A stretch of DNA of 64,000 bases, taken from contig JAIOXZ010000020.1 in NCBI GenBank assembly GCA_021741355.1, positions 1 through 64,000 on the forward strand, written 5' to 3'. The position numbers were made by a program, and so were the translations under genes. Below are positions 48,258-55,888 of this stretch, piece by piece (the stretch's first letter is position 1; each line of letters starts with the position of its first letter). This stretch comes from Caulobacter sp. GTDB lineage: Bacteria > Pseudomonadota > Alphaproteobacteria > Caulobacterales > Caulobacteraceae. The notes beneath the pieces were generated by a model. It worked only from the letters and a program-made list of their open reading frames with translations. It was not told the origin of the DNA and searched no databases.

Positions 48258-49192
48258 CAGGCGAGGATCTCCAGCATCACGGCGAACACCGCCTCATGGT
48301 CGACGTCGGTCACCCATCGACAGGTCGCGGCGGCCGGGTCGGCGAGGCGGAACTCGACGGCGGTGTGGCCCATCGTCAGCGCCGACTGCGTCTCGACCTG
48401 AAGGTCCACGGGCGCAGCCGTGAAGTGCTGCGGCGCCAGCAGATAAAGGATCGTGCAGGGGTCGTGCTGCGGCGGGCTGTCGCCGCCGACGTGGGTCTGT
48501 TCGGTCCAGACCGCGAAGTCGAACAGCTGCGCGACGGCCTTCGCCGCCGGCGTGTCGATGGCCTTGACCGCCGCGACCCGGTCCGGCGTCGCCCGCACCT
48601 GATGGGTGGCGTCGAGGCCCAGGACGACGGTCTTCACACCCGACCGGAACACCAGGTCGGCGGCATGCGGGTCGGCGTGGATGTTGTACTCGGCCGAGGC
48701 GGTGATGTTGCCGCCCTCGCGCCGCGCGCCGCCCATCACGATGACCGGTCCCAGACGCGCGGCTAGCGCCGGCTCGCGCTGCAGGGCCAGCGCCAGATTG
48801 GTCATCGGCCCGGTGACCGCCATCGATACCGTGCCGGCCGGACGGTTCATGACGATGTCGACGATCGCCTGCGCCGCCTCGCCCGGGGCCACCGGCGCAT
48901 CGGGCTCGAACACCGGCAGGGTTCCAAGGCCCGACTCGCCATGGAAATGGCTGGCGATGATCGGCGGCCTGACCAGCGGGGCTGAGGCGCCGACGTACAC
49001 CGGCACATCCTCGCGGCCGGCGATCTGGCGGATCAGCCTGGCGTTGCGCGCGGTCAGGTCGGCGGCGACGTTCCCGGCCACCGTGGTGATCGCCAGGATG
49101 TCGAGCGCCTCGCGCGCGCCGAAGGCCAGCAACAGGGCGACGGCGTCGTCGACGCCGGGGTCGCAGTCGATGATCAGGGGTGTTTTGGTCAC
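48257..49192 (-). CDS. Nucleoside hydrolase (ribonucleoside N-glycosidase)
   Basis: The 311-residue protein has the family's N-terminal Asp cluster LIIDCDPGVDDAVALLLAF, TTVAGNVAADLTARNARLI, VTGPMTNLALALQREPALA, AEYNIHADPHAADLVFRSG and the catalytic His/Asp region QHDPCTILYLL. It cleaves nucleosides to base plus ribose; whether it prefers purines or pyrimidines (RihA/B/C) cannot be told. With ribokinase it feeds ribose to the pentose pathway and bases to the Xdh/Rut pathways nearby. Confidence 0.94.
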   Translation of the reverse strand: MTKTPLIIDCDPGVDDAVALLLAFGAREALDILAITTVAGNVAADLTARNARLIRQIAGREDVPVYVGASAPLVRPPIIASHFHGESGLGTLPVFEPDAPVAPGEAAQAIVDIVMNRPAGTVSMAVTGPMTNLALALQREPALAARLGPVIVMGGARREGGNITASAEYNIHADPHAADLVFRSGVKTVVLGLDATHQVRATPDRVAAVKAIDTPAAKAVAQLFDFAVWTEQTHVGGDSPPQHDPCTILYLLAPQHFTAAPVDLQVETQSALTMGHTAVEFRLADPAAATCRWVTDVDHEAVFAVMLEILA

Positions 49193-49256
49193 GCGCCTTT
49201 TTCGGCGGTGATCAGGGTGGTGGCAAGTGCACAGGCTGACCCGTGCCCGATGGCGC

Positions 49257-49964
49257 TTACCGCCAACCCCTGGCCCTGGCCGCCGCCTCGGCTGCCGCGT
49301 CCATCGGTTCGCCCTGCATCAGCGCCTGGGCGGCCTCGAGGACCTCGGGCGGCGTTTCGCCGGCGGCGGTTCGATAGTCACCGCCTGGCCCCGCCGGACC
49401 CTGGGTCACGGCCATGCGCACGGTCCAACCGTCGCCCTCGCGACAGGCCAGCCCGGCAGGACCGGCGCCCCTGGTCACGGTGAAGGTGCGGCAGTAGCGC
49501 TGGTCCTGCGCGCGGAAGCTCAGGCCAACCTTGACCACCTCGCCCTCGCCCGGCGCGGACGCCAGTTGAGACTCCAGCGCCGACGCCAGCTGACCCCGCG
49601 CCCGCATCTCGCCGTCGACCATCGGCGCCGGTCCGCGCGGCAATGTGAGCCCGACCACGAGGCCCGCCGCGACTCCGGCTGCGATCGTTCCCCAACGCCC
49701 CCAGGCGGGCGTGATCCGGCGCTGACGGACAGAGTCCAGGCTGACCACCCGGCCCGCCTCGACGGCGGCCGTCAGTCGCTCGGGAACCGGTTCGTCGGCG
49801 ACATCCGCGAAGGCGGCCTTCACCGCCCCGGACAGCATCCGGTGCCGGGCAAGCCGTATGGCCAGAGCCTCGTCCCGCGCCGCCGCGGCCTCCACCGCCG
49901 CGACCTCCTCGGTCGGAAGTTCGCCGTCCAGGTAGGCGATGATCATCGCGTCGGTCACGGTCAT
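49257..49964 (-). CDS. Membrane anti-sigma factor
   Basis: The 235-residue protein starts MTVTDAMIIAYLDGELPTEE, like an anti-sigma N-terminal zinc-less domain (D-x-E-L-x-x-E-E). A single membrane helix WGTIAAGVAAGLVVGLTLP lies at about residues 89-107, followed by a periplasmic domain with two cysteines (RYCRTFTV and GLACREGDGW). It overlaps the sigma gene by 4 bp, as anti-sigma genes usually do. It should hold the sigma factor at the membrane until a signal reaches the periplasmic part. Confidence 0.85.
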   Translation of the reverse strand: MTVTDAMIIAYLDGELPTEEVAAVEAAAARDEALAIRLARHRMLSGAVKAAFADVADEPVPERLTAAVEAGRVVSLDSVRQRRITPAWGRWGTIAAGVAAGLVVGLTLPRGPAPMVDGEMRARGQLASALESQLASAPGEGEVVKVGLSFRAQDQRYCRTFTVTRGAGPAGLACREGDGWTVRMAVTQGPAGPGGDYRTAAGETPPEVLEAAQALMQGEPMDAAAEAAARARGWR

Positions 49965-50461
49965 GAGTACGCCTCCTGTCCGGCGAGATCGGCCATCAGG
50001 GCCAGCCGACCCCTGACCAGACGGCTGTTCAGGGTTCCCGGCGGTATCTCAAGAACCTCCGCCGCTTCGGCGTAGGACAGCCCCTCGATCAGCACCAGCG
50101 CGACCGCGAGCCGCTGATCATCGGGTAGCCGCCCCATGGCCTGGCGGATGGCGATGGCCTCGACCCGCATGTCCTGTGACGCCACCGACGCGTCGGCCAC
50201 CCGCTCAAGCTGCTGGTCGTCGCCGACGACGAGCCGCTTGCGGCCTCGCGACCGTGCTTCGTCAATCCAGGCGTTCTTCATGATCTGCATCATCCAGCTG
50301 TCCAGTCGCGAGCCGGTGGTCCACTGGCCGCGCCGGCCGAGCGCCCGTTCGATCGTCAGCTGCACCAGATCGTCCGCGTCGGCCATATGACCGGCCAACG
50401 CCCGGGCGAACCGCCGAAGACGGGGGAGCAGGTCGACGATGTCCCGTTCGAACCGGTCCAG
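49961..50461 (-). CDS. ECF-family RNA polymerase sigma factor
   Basis: The tracked ORF begins at a TTG at 50398 and lacks the region 2 start. Extending upstream gives LDRFERDIVDLLPRLRRFAR, whose likely start is the CTG at 50461, 6 bp after AGAGGTG; 166 aa. Region 2 (HMADADDLVQLTIERALGRR, WMMQIMKNAWIDEARSR) and region 4 (LPDDQRLAVALVLIEGLSYA, EVLEIPPGTLNSRLVRGR) are clear. No ATG/GTG lies in frame upstream. It is divergent from the S8 protease gene; the shared motif between them may be its own promoter. Confidence 0.9.
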   Translation of the reverse strand: MDRFERDIVDLLPRLRRFARALAGHMADADDLVQLTIERALGRRGQWTTGSRLDSWMMQIMKNAWIDEARSRGRKRLVVGDDQQLERVADASVASQDMRVEAIAIRQAMGRLPDDQRLAVALVLIEGLSYAEAAEVLEIPPGTLNSRLVRGRLALMADLAGQEAYS

Positions 50462-50476
50462 GGAATCACCTCTTCA

Positions 50477-50509
50477 GGGATGAAACGGTGGCCGTGGGTC
50501 GTTTCATCC
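50477..50509. promoter_or_regulatory. Symmetric ECF-type promoter between sigma and protease genes
   Basis: GGATGAAACG (50478-50487) and CGTTTCATCC (50500-50509) are exact inverted copies. On either strand this reads TGAAAC-N13-CGTTTC, so one site could serve both the sigma operon and the protease. The same TGAAAC-N13-CGTTT pattern recurs at 51928. It lies about 54 bp before the protease ATG. Calling it the sigma factor's own target is inference. Confidence 0.65.
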
Positions 50510-50558
50510 ACGGACTTCAGCCTAAAGTGCGCGACGCCGTCGTGGATGAGAGGACGCC

Positions 50559-51911
50559 ATGCGCGAACCTTCGAACAGACGCCGCCGGGACGCAATCGTC
50601 GCGATGATGATCGCGCTCGTGGCCGCACCGGCCGTGGCCCAGCTGCCGGCGACGGGAGGACTGCCGTCGCTGCCGGGAAACCTGCCGGGCGCGCCCGCCC
50701 TGCCTGGCGAGCTCTCGCTGCCCGACAGCGCCGCGGCCACGCGGGCGTTGCGCGGGATAATGGACTCGCGCCGTCTGCATCTGCGCGAACTGATCCGCCG
50801 GAACCGCGACCGGATCGATGTTGATGGCGATGGCGCGCCGGTGGTGCGGGGCGAGGTGCTGGCGATCGCGCCGTCCGTCGCATCCCTCGCGCGCGCGACA
50901 GCCGCGGGATTCGTAGTCCTGCGGGACGCCGCCATTGAAGGAACGGACGTCCGGCTGGTGACCCTGGCCATTCCCCGCGGGCTCGACGCCCGCCAGGCGA
51001 TCAGGCGGTTGCGCAAGGCCGACCCGGACGGCGCCTATGACTACAACCACATCTACTCGGCCTCGGGCGAGGTCGGCGCCGCGAGCGTTCCGGGCCGATC
51101 AGGGCCACGGACGGCGCCGTCCGGCGGGCGTGGCGGGCGGGTCGGTCTGGTCGACACGGGCGTCGACACCGGTCATCCGGCGCTGGCCGGCGCACGCATC
51201 GAACAACGGGGCTTCGCGCCCGGCGGCGTGAGGCCAGGAGTCCATGGCGCCGCCGTGGCGTCGTTGCTGGTCGGGCGCGCCGGTCCGTTTCGCGGGGCGG
51301 CGCCAGGCGCGACCCTGCTGGTGGCCGACATCTATGGTGATGGCCCGACGGGCGGATCGGCGGACGCTATTGTCCGCGCGCTAGGCTGGCTGGCGCAGTC
51401 GGATGTCCGGGTGATCAACGTCAGCCTGGTCGGCCCGCCGAACGCAGCCCTGCGCGCCGTGATCAGCAGCCTGACGGCACGTGGCGTGCTGATCGTGGCG
51501 GCGGTCGGCAATGACGGACCCGCCGCGCCGCCACTCTATCCGGCCTCCTACCCAGGCGTGATCGCGGTGACCGGCGTTGACGGCCGCGACCGGGTTCTGC
51601 CGGAGGCCGGACGGGCCTTGCATCTCGACTTCGCCGCGCCGGGCGCCGACATGGCGGCGGCCGGCCCGGGCGGGCGGTTCGTTACGGTGCGCGGCACTTC
51701 CTTCGCCGCTCCCATTGTCACCGGGCGACTGGCGATGTTGCGGACGGGCGACGGCGTGAGCGGCGCGCGCGCCGCTGTCGAGGCGCTGACGCGCGACGCC
51801 CGGGACCTCGGGCCCCGCGGGGCCGACAGGAGCTACGGCCGCGGCCTGGTCGGCCAGGACCTGCGAACCCCGCCACGGGCGGTCGGCGCGGCCGGCCCGA
51901 TTCTCCGCTAG
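50559..51911 (+). CDS. Secreted subtilisin-family (S8) serine protease
   Basis: The 450-residue protein starts with a signal peptide, DAIVAMMIALVAAPAVAQLP after a twin-basic stretch. The catalytic residues are Asp199 (VGLVDTGVDTGHP), His229 (GVHGAAVASLL), oxyanion Asn318 (VAAVGNDGPA) and Ser381 (VRGTSFAAPIV). The N-terminal 180 residues look like a propeptide. No C-terminal autotransporter barrel is seen. It is divergent from the ECF sigma gene and probably under its control; it may act on envelope or extracellular proteins. Confidence 0.92.
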   Translation: MREPSNRRRRDAIVAMMIALVAAPAVAQLPATGGLPSLPGNLPGAPALPGELSLPDSAAATRALRGIMDSRRLHLRELIRRNRDRIDVDGDGAPVVRGEVLAIAPSVASLARATAAGFVVLRDAAIEGTDVRLVTLAIPRGLDARQAIRRLRKADPDGAYDYNHIYSASGEVGAASVPGRSGPRTAPSGGRGGRVGLVDTGVDTGHPALAGARIEQRGFAPGGVRPGVHGAAVASLLVGRAGPFRGAAPGATLLVADIYGDGPTGGSADAIVRALGWLAQSDVRVINVSLVGPPNAALRAVISSLTARGVLIVAAVGNDGPAAPPLYPASYPGVIAVTGVDGRDRVLPEAGRALHLDFAAPGADMAAAGPGGRFVTVRGTSFAAPIVTGRLAMLRTGDGVSGARAAVEALTRDARDLGPRGADRSYGRGLVGQDLRTPPRAVGAAGPILR

Positions 51912-51927
51912 AAAAATGCGCGCGGCC

Positions 51928-51956
51928 GGGATGAAACCCGGCGGGACGGACGTTTT
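51928..51956 (+). promoter_or_regulatory. ECF-type promoter motif before the Ala/Ser/Gly-rich gene
   Basis: GGGATGAAAC (51928-51937) then 13 bp then CGTTTT (51951-51956) copies the spacing of the site at 50477-50505. It ends about 50 bp before the ATG at 52007, similar to the distance at the protease gene. The match suggests a common regulator for both secreted proteins. Confidence 0.6.
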
Positions 51957-52006
51957 TCCTTCGAGAGGCCGGTTCGCCGACCTCATCCAGAAGAAGGAGA
52001 CTCGCG

Positions 52007-52660
52007 ATGAGCAAGACCAGATTCCTCTGCACCGCCGTCCTGTGCTGCGGCCTGATGGCCGGCCCGGCTTCGGCCCAGATTCTCGGCGGCGGAGCCGGCG
52101 GCAGCCTCGGCGGGGCGGTCGGCGGCGGCCTGGGCGGCGTGACCGGTTCCGCGACCGGGTCGGCGTCCGGCAGCGTCGATGTGACCCGTCCTGACACCAG
52201 CGGCGCGGTTTCGGCTGCCCGCAGCCGGGCTGAACGCGCCAAGGCGCGGGCCGCCGCCCGCGCCGCCGCAGCGAAGGACCGCGCCGCAGGCGTCGTCCGG
52301 CGCGCTAGCGACACTGCCGGCTCGGCCAGCGTCAGCGGTTCTGCGTCCGGATCGGCCTCTGGCCGTGGCGCGGCCTCCGGTTCGGCTTCCGGCGGCGCGT
52401 CAATGGGTGGCGCGAGCCTGGGCGCCTCGGGTTCAGGTGAAGCGGACGGCGGCTCCACGATCGCCGCCGGCCGTTCCACCGCCGCGGGCGCCGCAAGCCG
52501 CACCCGCGCCGCGGCAGCCGCCGCGCGCCGTGGAGCCGAAAGCGCCGCTTCCCGGACGCCGCAGGCCCGCGCTGAAGGCTCCGCCTCCACCTCCGGCTCG
52601 GCCGGCGCCTCGACCAGACAGCAGGACGCCGCCCGGCCGACCGACGACGACCGGCGCTAG
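52007..52660 (+). CDS. Secreted Ala/Ser/Gly-rich low-complexity protein
   Basis: The 217-residue protein has a signal peptide (MSKTRFLCTAVLCCGLMAGP, cleavage after ASA) and a mature part almost wholly of Gly, Ser, Ala, Arg and Asp. It has Gly-rich stretches near GGGAGGSLGGAVGGGLGGV, an Ala/Arg helical stretch RAERAKARAAARAAAAKDRA, and Ser-Gly-Ala repeats. No domain is recognised. A promoter motif equal to that of the S8 protease precedes it, so it may be a substrate or companion of the protease. The ORF is supported by GAAGGAG before the ATG and by its signal peptide. Confidence 0.75.
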   Translation: MSKTRFLCTAVLCCGLMAGPASAQILGGGAGGSLGGAVGGGLGGVTGSATGSASGSVDVTRPDTSGAVSAARSRAERAKARAAARAAAAKDRAAGVVRRASDTAGSASVSGSASGSASGRGAASGSASGGASMGGASLGASGSGEADGGSTIAAGRSTAAGAASRTRAAAAAARRGAESAASRTPQARAEGSASTSGSAGASTRQQDAARPTDDDRR

Positions 52661-52667
52661 ACGCAAG

Positions 52668-52699
52668 GGCCGGGCGCGATGCCCCCGTCGCGCCCGGCC
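52668..52699 (+). terminator. Perfect 12-bp GC hairpin
   Basis: GGCCGGGCGCGA-TGCCCCCG-TCGCGCCCGGCC is a perfect stem 7 bp after the stop of the Ala/Ser/Gly-rich gene. It lacks a T-run. It also ends 8 bp before the ATG of the next small ORF, so it may be a terminator or attenuator. Confidence 0.65.
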
Positions 52700-52707
52700 A
52701 GCCGCCC

Positions 52708-52905
52708 ATGCAGCACTACATCATCCATATCGACGAAGCGGGCGGCGAAGAGCCGCTCGTGCTCTCCGTGATCGTCGCCACCGATGACCGGGTGCGCGAG
52801 GTCGCGCGCGACTGGTTGTCCCGATCGCCGGATCGCATCAGCGCCCGCATCTGGCGCGGTGAAGAAGCGCTGTTCGAGATCAGTCGCGACGACGCTTCGG
52901 GCTAG
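52708..52905 (+). CDS. Small conserved-looking hypothetical protein
   Basis: The 65-residue frame MQHYIIHIDEAGGEEPLVLS with VATDDRVREVARDWLSRSPD and ISARIWRGEEALFEI has sensible composition, with alternating beta and helix patterns, and codon use like that of neighbours. I do not recognise a family. The ATG has no visible ribosome-binding site and lies just after a strong hairpin, which weakens the call. The 3' end overlaps the convergent GST gene by 4 bp. Confidence 0.5.
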   Translation: MQHYIIHIDEAGGEEPLVLSVIVATDDRVREVARDWLSRSPDRISARIWRGEEALFEISRDDASG

Positions 52906-53567
52906 AGTTGATCGACCGGCACGGCGGTCAGTCCCTGCGCAGCCGACGCAGCCTTTTGCGCCGCCTTCGCGCGCTGGAACCCGGGCCGGACCTGCATCCG
53001 CGCCCAGTAGTCGGCGACAGCGGGCGGGAACCGGTCGGCCAGCCCCAGCGACTGGGCGAGCAGCAGGGCGTAGGCGACGGAGATGTCGCCGCCGGTGAAG
53101 CGCCCGGCCGCCACGAATTCCGCCTGGCTGACGATCGCCTCAAGCCCCCGCAGCCGCGCCAGGAACCACTTGGCGTAGTCGTCGGCCACCTGCGGCTGGC
53201 GCCGGGCCTCCGGCTCGAGCCGCGTGTAGCGGAGCACCAGCGTCTGGGGAAAGGTCAGGGTCGCCTCGCCGAAATGCAGGGCGTTCAGCCAGGCGCCGAA
53301 ACCCGGCTCGTCCGGTTCGACCGCCAGGCCTCCGGGCTTGCCATAGCGCCGCGACAGATACTCCACGATCGCCGCCGACTCGGTCATCCGGGTCTCGCCG
53401 TCGACCAGCAGCGGTATGGTCCCGAGCGGGTTTTCCTGCAGGTACTCCTTCTTCAGGAACCTTGGCGGAAACGGCAGCATCCGCAGGTCATAGGAGAGTT
53501 CGAGCTCCTCCAGCGCCCAGAGCGGCCGGAATGAACGGGCGTCGTGGCAATGGTAGAGGGTGATCAT
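52902..53567 (-). CDS. Glutathione S-transferase
   Basis: The 221-residue protein is a standard GST: thioredoxin-like N-domain MITLYHCHDARSFRPLWALE with the catalytic-residue region, NPLGTIPLLVDGETRMTESA with cis-Pro and the Glu-Ser glutathione contacts, and a helical C-domain including FVAAGRFTGGDISVAYALLL. It probably conjugates or isomerises an electrophile with glutathione. It stands alone between the small ORF and a family B repeat. Confidence 0.9.
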   Translation of the reverse strand: MITLYHCHDARSFRPLWALEELELSYDLRMLPFPPRFLKKEYLQENPLGTIPLLVDGETRMTESAAIVEYLSRRYGKPGGLAVEPDEPGFGAWLNALHFGEATLTFPQTLVLRYTRLEPEARRQPQVADDYAKWFLARLRGLEAIVSQAEFVAAGRFTGGDISVAYALLLAQSLGLADRFPPAVADYWARMQVRPGFQRAKAAQKAASAAQGLTAVPVDQL

Positions 53568-53631
53568 GGCATTCCCCGAGTCAGAGGGGGAACGTAGGAC
53601 GAAGGCTGACCAACCCCAACCCTAACTCGAT

Positions 53632-53778
53632 GCTCCCCGAGCTTGTGGGGAACTGTCAGGCGGGGCCTGACTGAGGGCTGCTGCAGGGTGCCGACTCCCC
53701 TCCACCGTGGGAGTTTATCCCCGGGCGCGGGCTTCGCGCGACCCGGGGGATGGTTCCTTCCCAGCAAGCCGGGGAGGA
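53632..53778. repeat. Palindromic repeat, family B with a replaced middle
   Basis: The outer parts match family B (GCTCCCCGAGCTTGTGGGG, CTGTCAGGCGGGGCCTGACTG, CCGACTCCCCTCCACCG, GGGGAGGA). The middle holds an extra palindrome, ATCCCCGGGCGCGGG...CCCGGGGGAT, absent from the other copies. It looks like one repeat nested in another. Confidence 0.75.
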
Positions 53779-53835
53779 TTGTATCGCAGCCACCCTCGCG
53801 CAATGCTTCGGCAAAACAAGTCGGGGGAGACGACG

Positions 53836-55530
53836 ATGCGCAGATGGGGGCTGTTCCTGGCCGGACTGGTGTTGGTCCTGGCCGGGTCCTGGTGGGCGGG
53901 CGCCGTCCAGACATCCGGCGGCGTGACCGTCACGGATGTTCGGTTCAAGGGAACCGGCGGCGTGACCATGAGCGGCCTGCTCTACACGCCGAAGACCGCC
54001 ACCGCGGCCACCCCCGCGCCCGGCATCCTGGCTGTCCATGGCTACATCAACAGCCGCGAGACCCAGAGCCCCTTCGCCATCGAGTTCGCCCGCCGCGGCT
54101 ACGTCGTGCTGGCGATGGATCAGACCGGCCACGGCTACAGCGGCGGCGCGGCCTTCTCCAACGGCTTCGGCGGACCCGACGGGCTGAAATACCTGCGCAG
54201 CCTGCCGATGGTCGACAAGGCCAACATCGGCCTCGAGGGCCACAGCATGGGCGGCTGGACGGTGCTGGCCGCCGCCGCGACCATGCCGGACGCCTACAGG
54301 GCCGTGGTGCTGGAAGGCTCGTCCACCGGCGCGCCGTTCGCCGCCGAGGGCACGCCCGCCTGGCCGCGAAACATGGCGCTGGTGTTCAGCCAGTACGACG
54401 AGTTCAGCACGATCATGTGGGGCGTGAAGCGGGCGCAGGACGTCGCCGCGTCGCCGAAGCTGAAGACGGTGTTCGGGACAACCGCCGCCGTCGTTCCGGG
54501 CCAGATCTACGGCGACATCGCCGGTGGCGCCGCCCGCCGGCTGACCCAGCCGGTCACCACCCATCCCGGCGATCACTTCTCCACCGCCGCCGTCGGCGAC
54601 GCGACCGACTGGTTCGCCAGAACCCTCACCGGCGGGACGCCCCGCCCGGCCGGCGACCAGATCTGGATCTGGAAGGAGATCGCCACCGGCGTCGCCTTCA
54701 TGGGGTTCGTGGTGCTGCTGCTGGGCGCCTTCAACGGCCTGCTGGGCCTGCCCGTCTTCGCGGCCCTGCGGCATGAGCCGGAGGCCGCCGTGCAATGGCG
54801 GACCGGCCGCTGGTGGGCCGGCCTGATGACCACCGCGCTTCTGCCGATCCTGACCTTCTTCCCGGCCTTCATCGCCGTGACCGTTCTGCTGAAACCTTCA
54901 GCGCTACTGCCGCAGAGCATCACCAACCAGGTGGTCGTCTGGGCCCTGGTCAATGCGGCCCTGACGCTCATCATCGGCTGGTTCGGGCGCAAGCGGGCGA
55001 TGTCGACGTTCGACAACCGCTGGGTCCCGGCTGTCTTGATCGCGGTCGCCACCGTCGCGGTCGGCTATCTGGCGCTCGTCGCCATGGACGCCCTGTTCAC
55101 GGTCGACTTCCGCTTCTGGGTGGTGGCGCTGAAACTGTTCAGCCTGGCTCAGTTCAAGATTGCGCTGGTCTATGTCCTGCCGCTGACGGTCTTCTTCCTC
55201 GTCGCGACGCGGGCGCTGCATGGCCGGCTGCCGGTGCTCGGCGACGGCCCGGTGAAGACCTACGCCACGTCCGTCGCGGCGATGTCGCTGGGCTTCCTGC
55301 TGCTGCTGCTCGTCGACTACGGCCTGTTCTTCCTCACCGGCCGCCTGCCGACCGACTTCGACCCGCTGAGCACGGTGGTGGCGATCCAGTTCCTGCCGCT
55401 GATGGCCATCGTCGCGCTGATCTCGACCTTCACCTGGCGGCGGACGGGCAGCTATGTCCCCGGCGCGGTGATCTGCGGCCTGTTCGTCACCTGGTACGTG
55501 GTGGCGGGGACGGCGACGCAGGTGGTGTAG
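53836..55530 (+). CDS. Alpha/beta hydrolase fused to a multi-spanning membrane domain
   Basis: The ATG at 53836 (MRRWGLFLAGLVLVLAGSWW, 564 aa) follows GGGGGAGA and starts a signal anchor. Residues about 30-285 are an alpha/beta hydrolase with ILAVHGYINSRETQSPFAIE and the nucleophile elbow GLEGHSMGGWTVLAA, His in THPGDHFS. The C-terminal half has roughly eight membrane helices, for example GFVVLLLGAFNGLLGLPVFA and AIQFLPLMAIVALISTFTW. The hydrolase part should face the periplasm. The combination is known in some hypothetical proteins, but its substrate is not. Confidence 0.85.
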   Translation: MRRWGLFLAGLVLVLAGSWWAGAVQTSGGVTVTDVRFKGTGGVTMSGLLYTPKTATAATPAPGILAVHGYINSRETQSPFAIEFARRGYVVLAMDQTGHGYSGGAAFSNGFGGPDGLKYLRSLPMVDKANIGLEGHSMGGWTVLAAAATMPDAYRAVVLEGSSTGAPFAAEGTPAWPRNMALVFSQYDEFSTIMWGVKRAQDVAASPKLKTVFGTTAAVVPGQIYGDIAGGAARRLTQPVTTHPGDHFSTAAVGDATDWFARTLTGGTPRPAGDQIWIWKEIATGVAFMGFVVLLLGAFNGLLGLPVFAALRHEPEAAVQWRTGRWWAGLMTTALLPILTFFPAFIAVTVLLKPSALLPQSITNQVVVWALVNAALTLIIGWFGRKRAMSTFDNRWVPAVLIAVATVAVGYLALVAMDALFTVDFRFWVVALKLFSLAQFKIALVYVLPLTVFFLVATRALHGRLPVLGDGPVKTYATSVAAMSLGFLLLLLVDYGLFFLTGRLPTDFDPLSTVVAIQFLPLMAIVALISTFTWRRTGSYVPGAVICGLFVTWYVVAGTATQVV

Positions 55531-55540
55531 CGGACCGGCC

Positions 55541-55888
55541 ATGACCGACCCGCAACGCCTTGCGGCCATTCGCGCGATCCATACGGCGATCTATCTGACG
55601 AACGCCGGCGCCATACTGCTGATCGACTACGCCGGACTTACAGGCCGGGCGGGACCCTGGCTGACCGTTGCGCTTGTCCTCGCTGCGGTTGAGGTGGTCG
55701 TGTTCGTCGGCAGCGGCATGAAGTGTCCACTCACCGCCATCGCGGTGCAGTACGGCGCGGACCACGGCGCGATCTTCGACACCTTCCTGCCGGAAGCCCT
55801 GACGCGAAACACGCTGCGGATCTTCGCGCCATTGCTCGTCGTTGGCCTGGGGCTGCTCGGCGCGCGCTGGCTCGGACTGTTGTCCTAG
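55541..55888 (+). CDS. Small integral membrane protein
   Basis: The 115-residue protein has three or four membrane helices: IHTAIYLTNAGAILLIDYAG, WLTVALVLAAVEVVVFVGSG and IFAPLLVVGLGLLGARWLGL. The conserved-looking MKCPLTAIAVQYGADHG with DTFLPEAL recalls small membrane proteins with a CPLT motif, but I cannot name the family. It follows the hydrolase-membrane fusion by 10 bp and is probably co-transcribed. Its stop overlaps the convergent TauD-family gene by 4 bp. Confidence 0.75.
   Translation: MTDPQRLAAIRAIHTAIYLTNAGAILLIDYAGLTGRAGPWLTVALVLAAVEVVVFVGSGMKCPLTAIAVQYGADHGAIFDTFLPEALTRNTLRIFAPLLVVGLGLLGARWLGLLS

Noticed and set aside
52365-52787. 140-aa Pro/Arg-rich ORF overlapping the Ala/Ser/Gly-rich gene
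   Set aside because: A frame-shifted shadow; the frame at 52007 has a signal peptide, a ribosome-binding site and a promoter motif.
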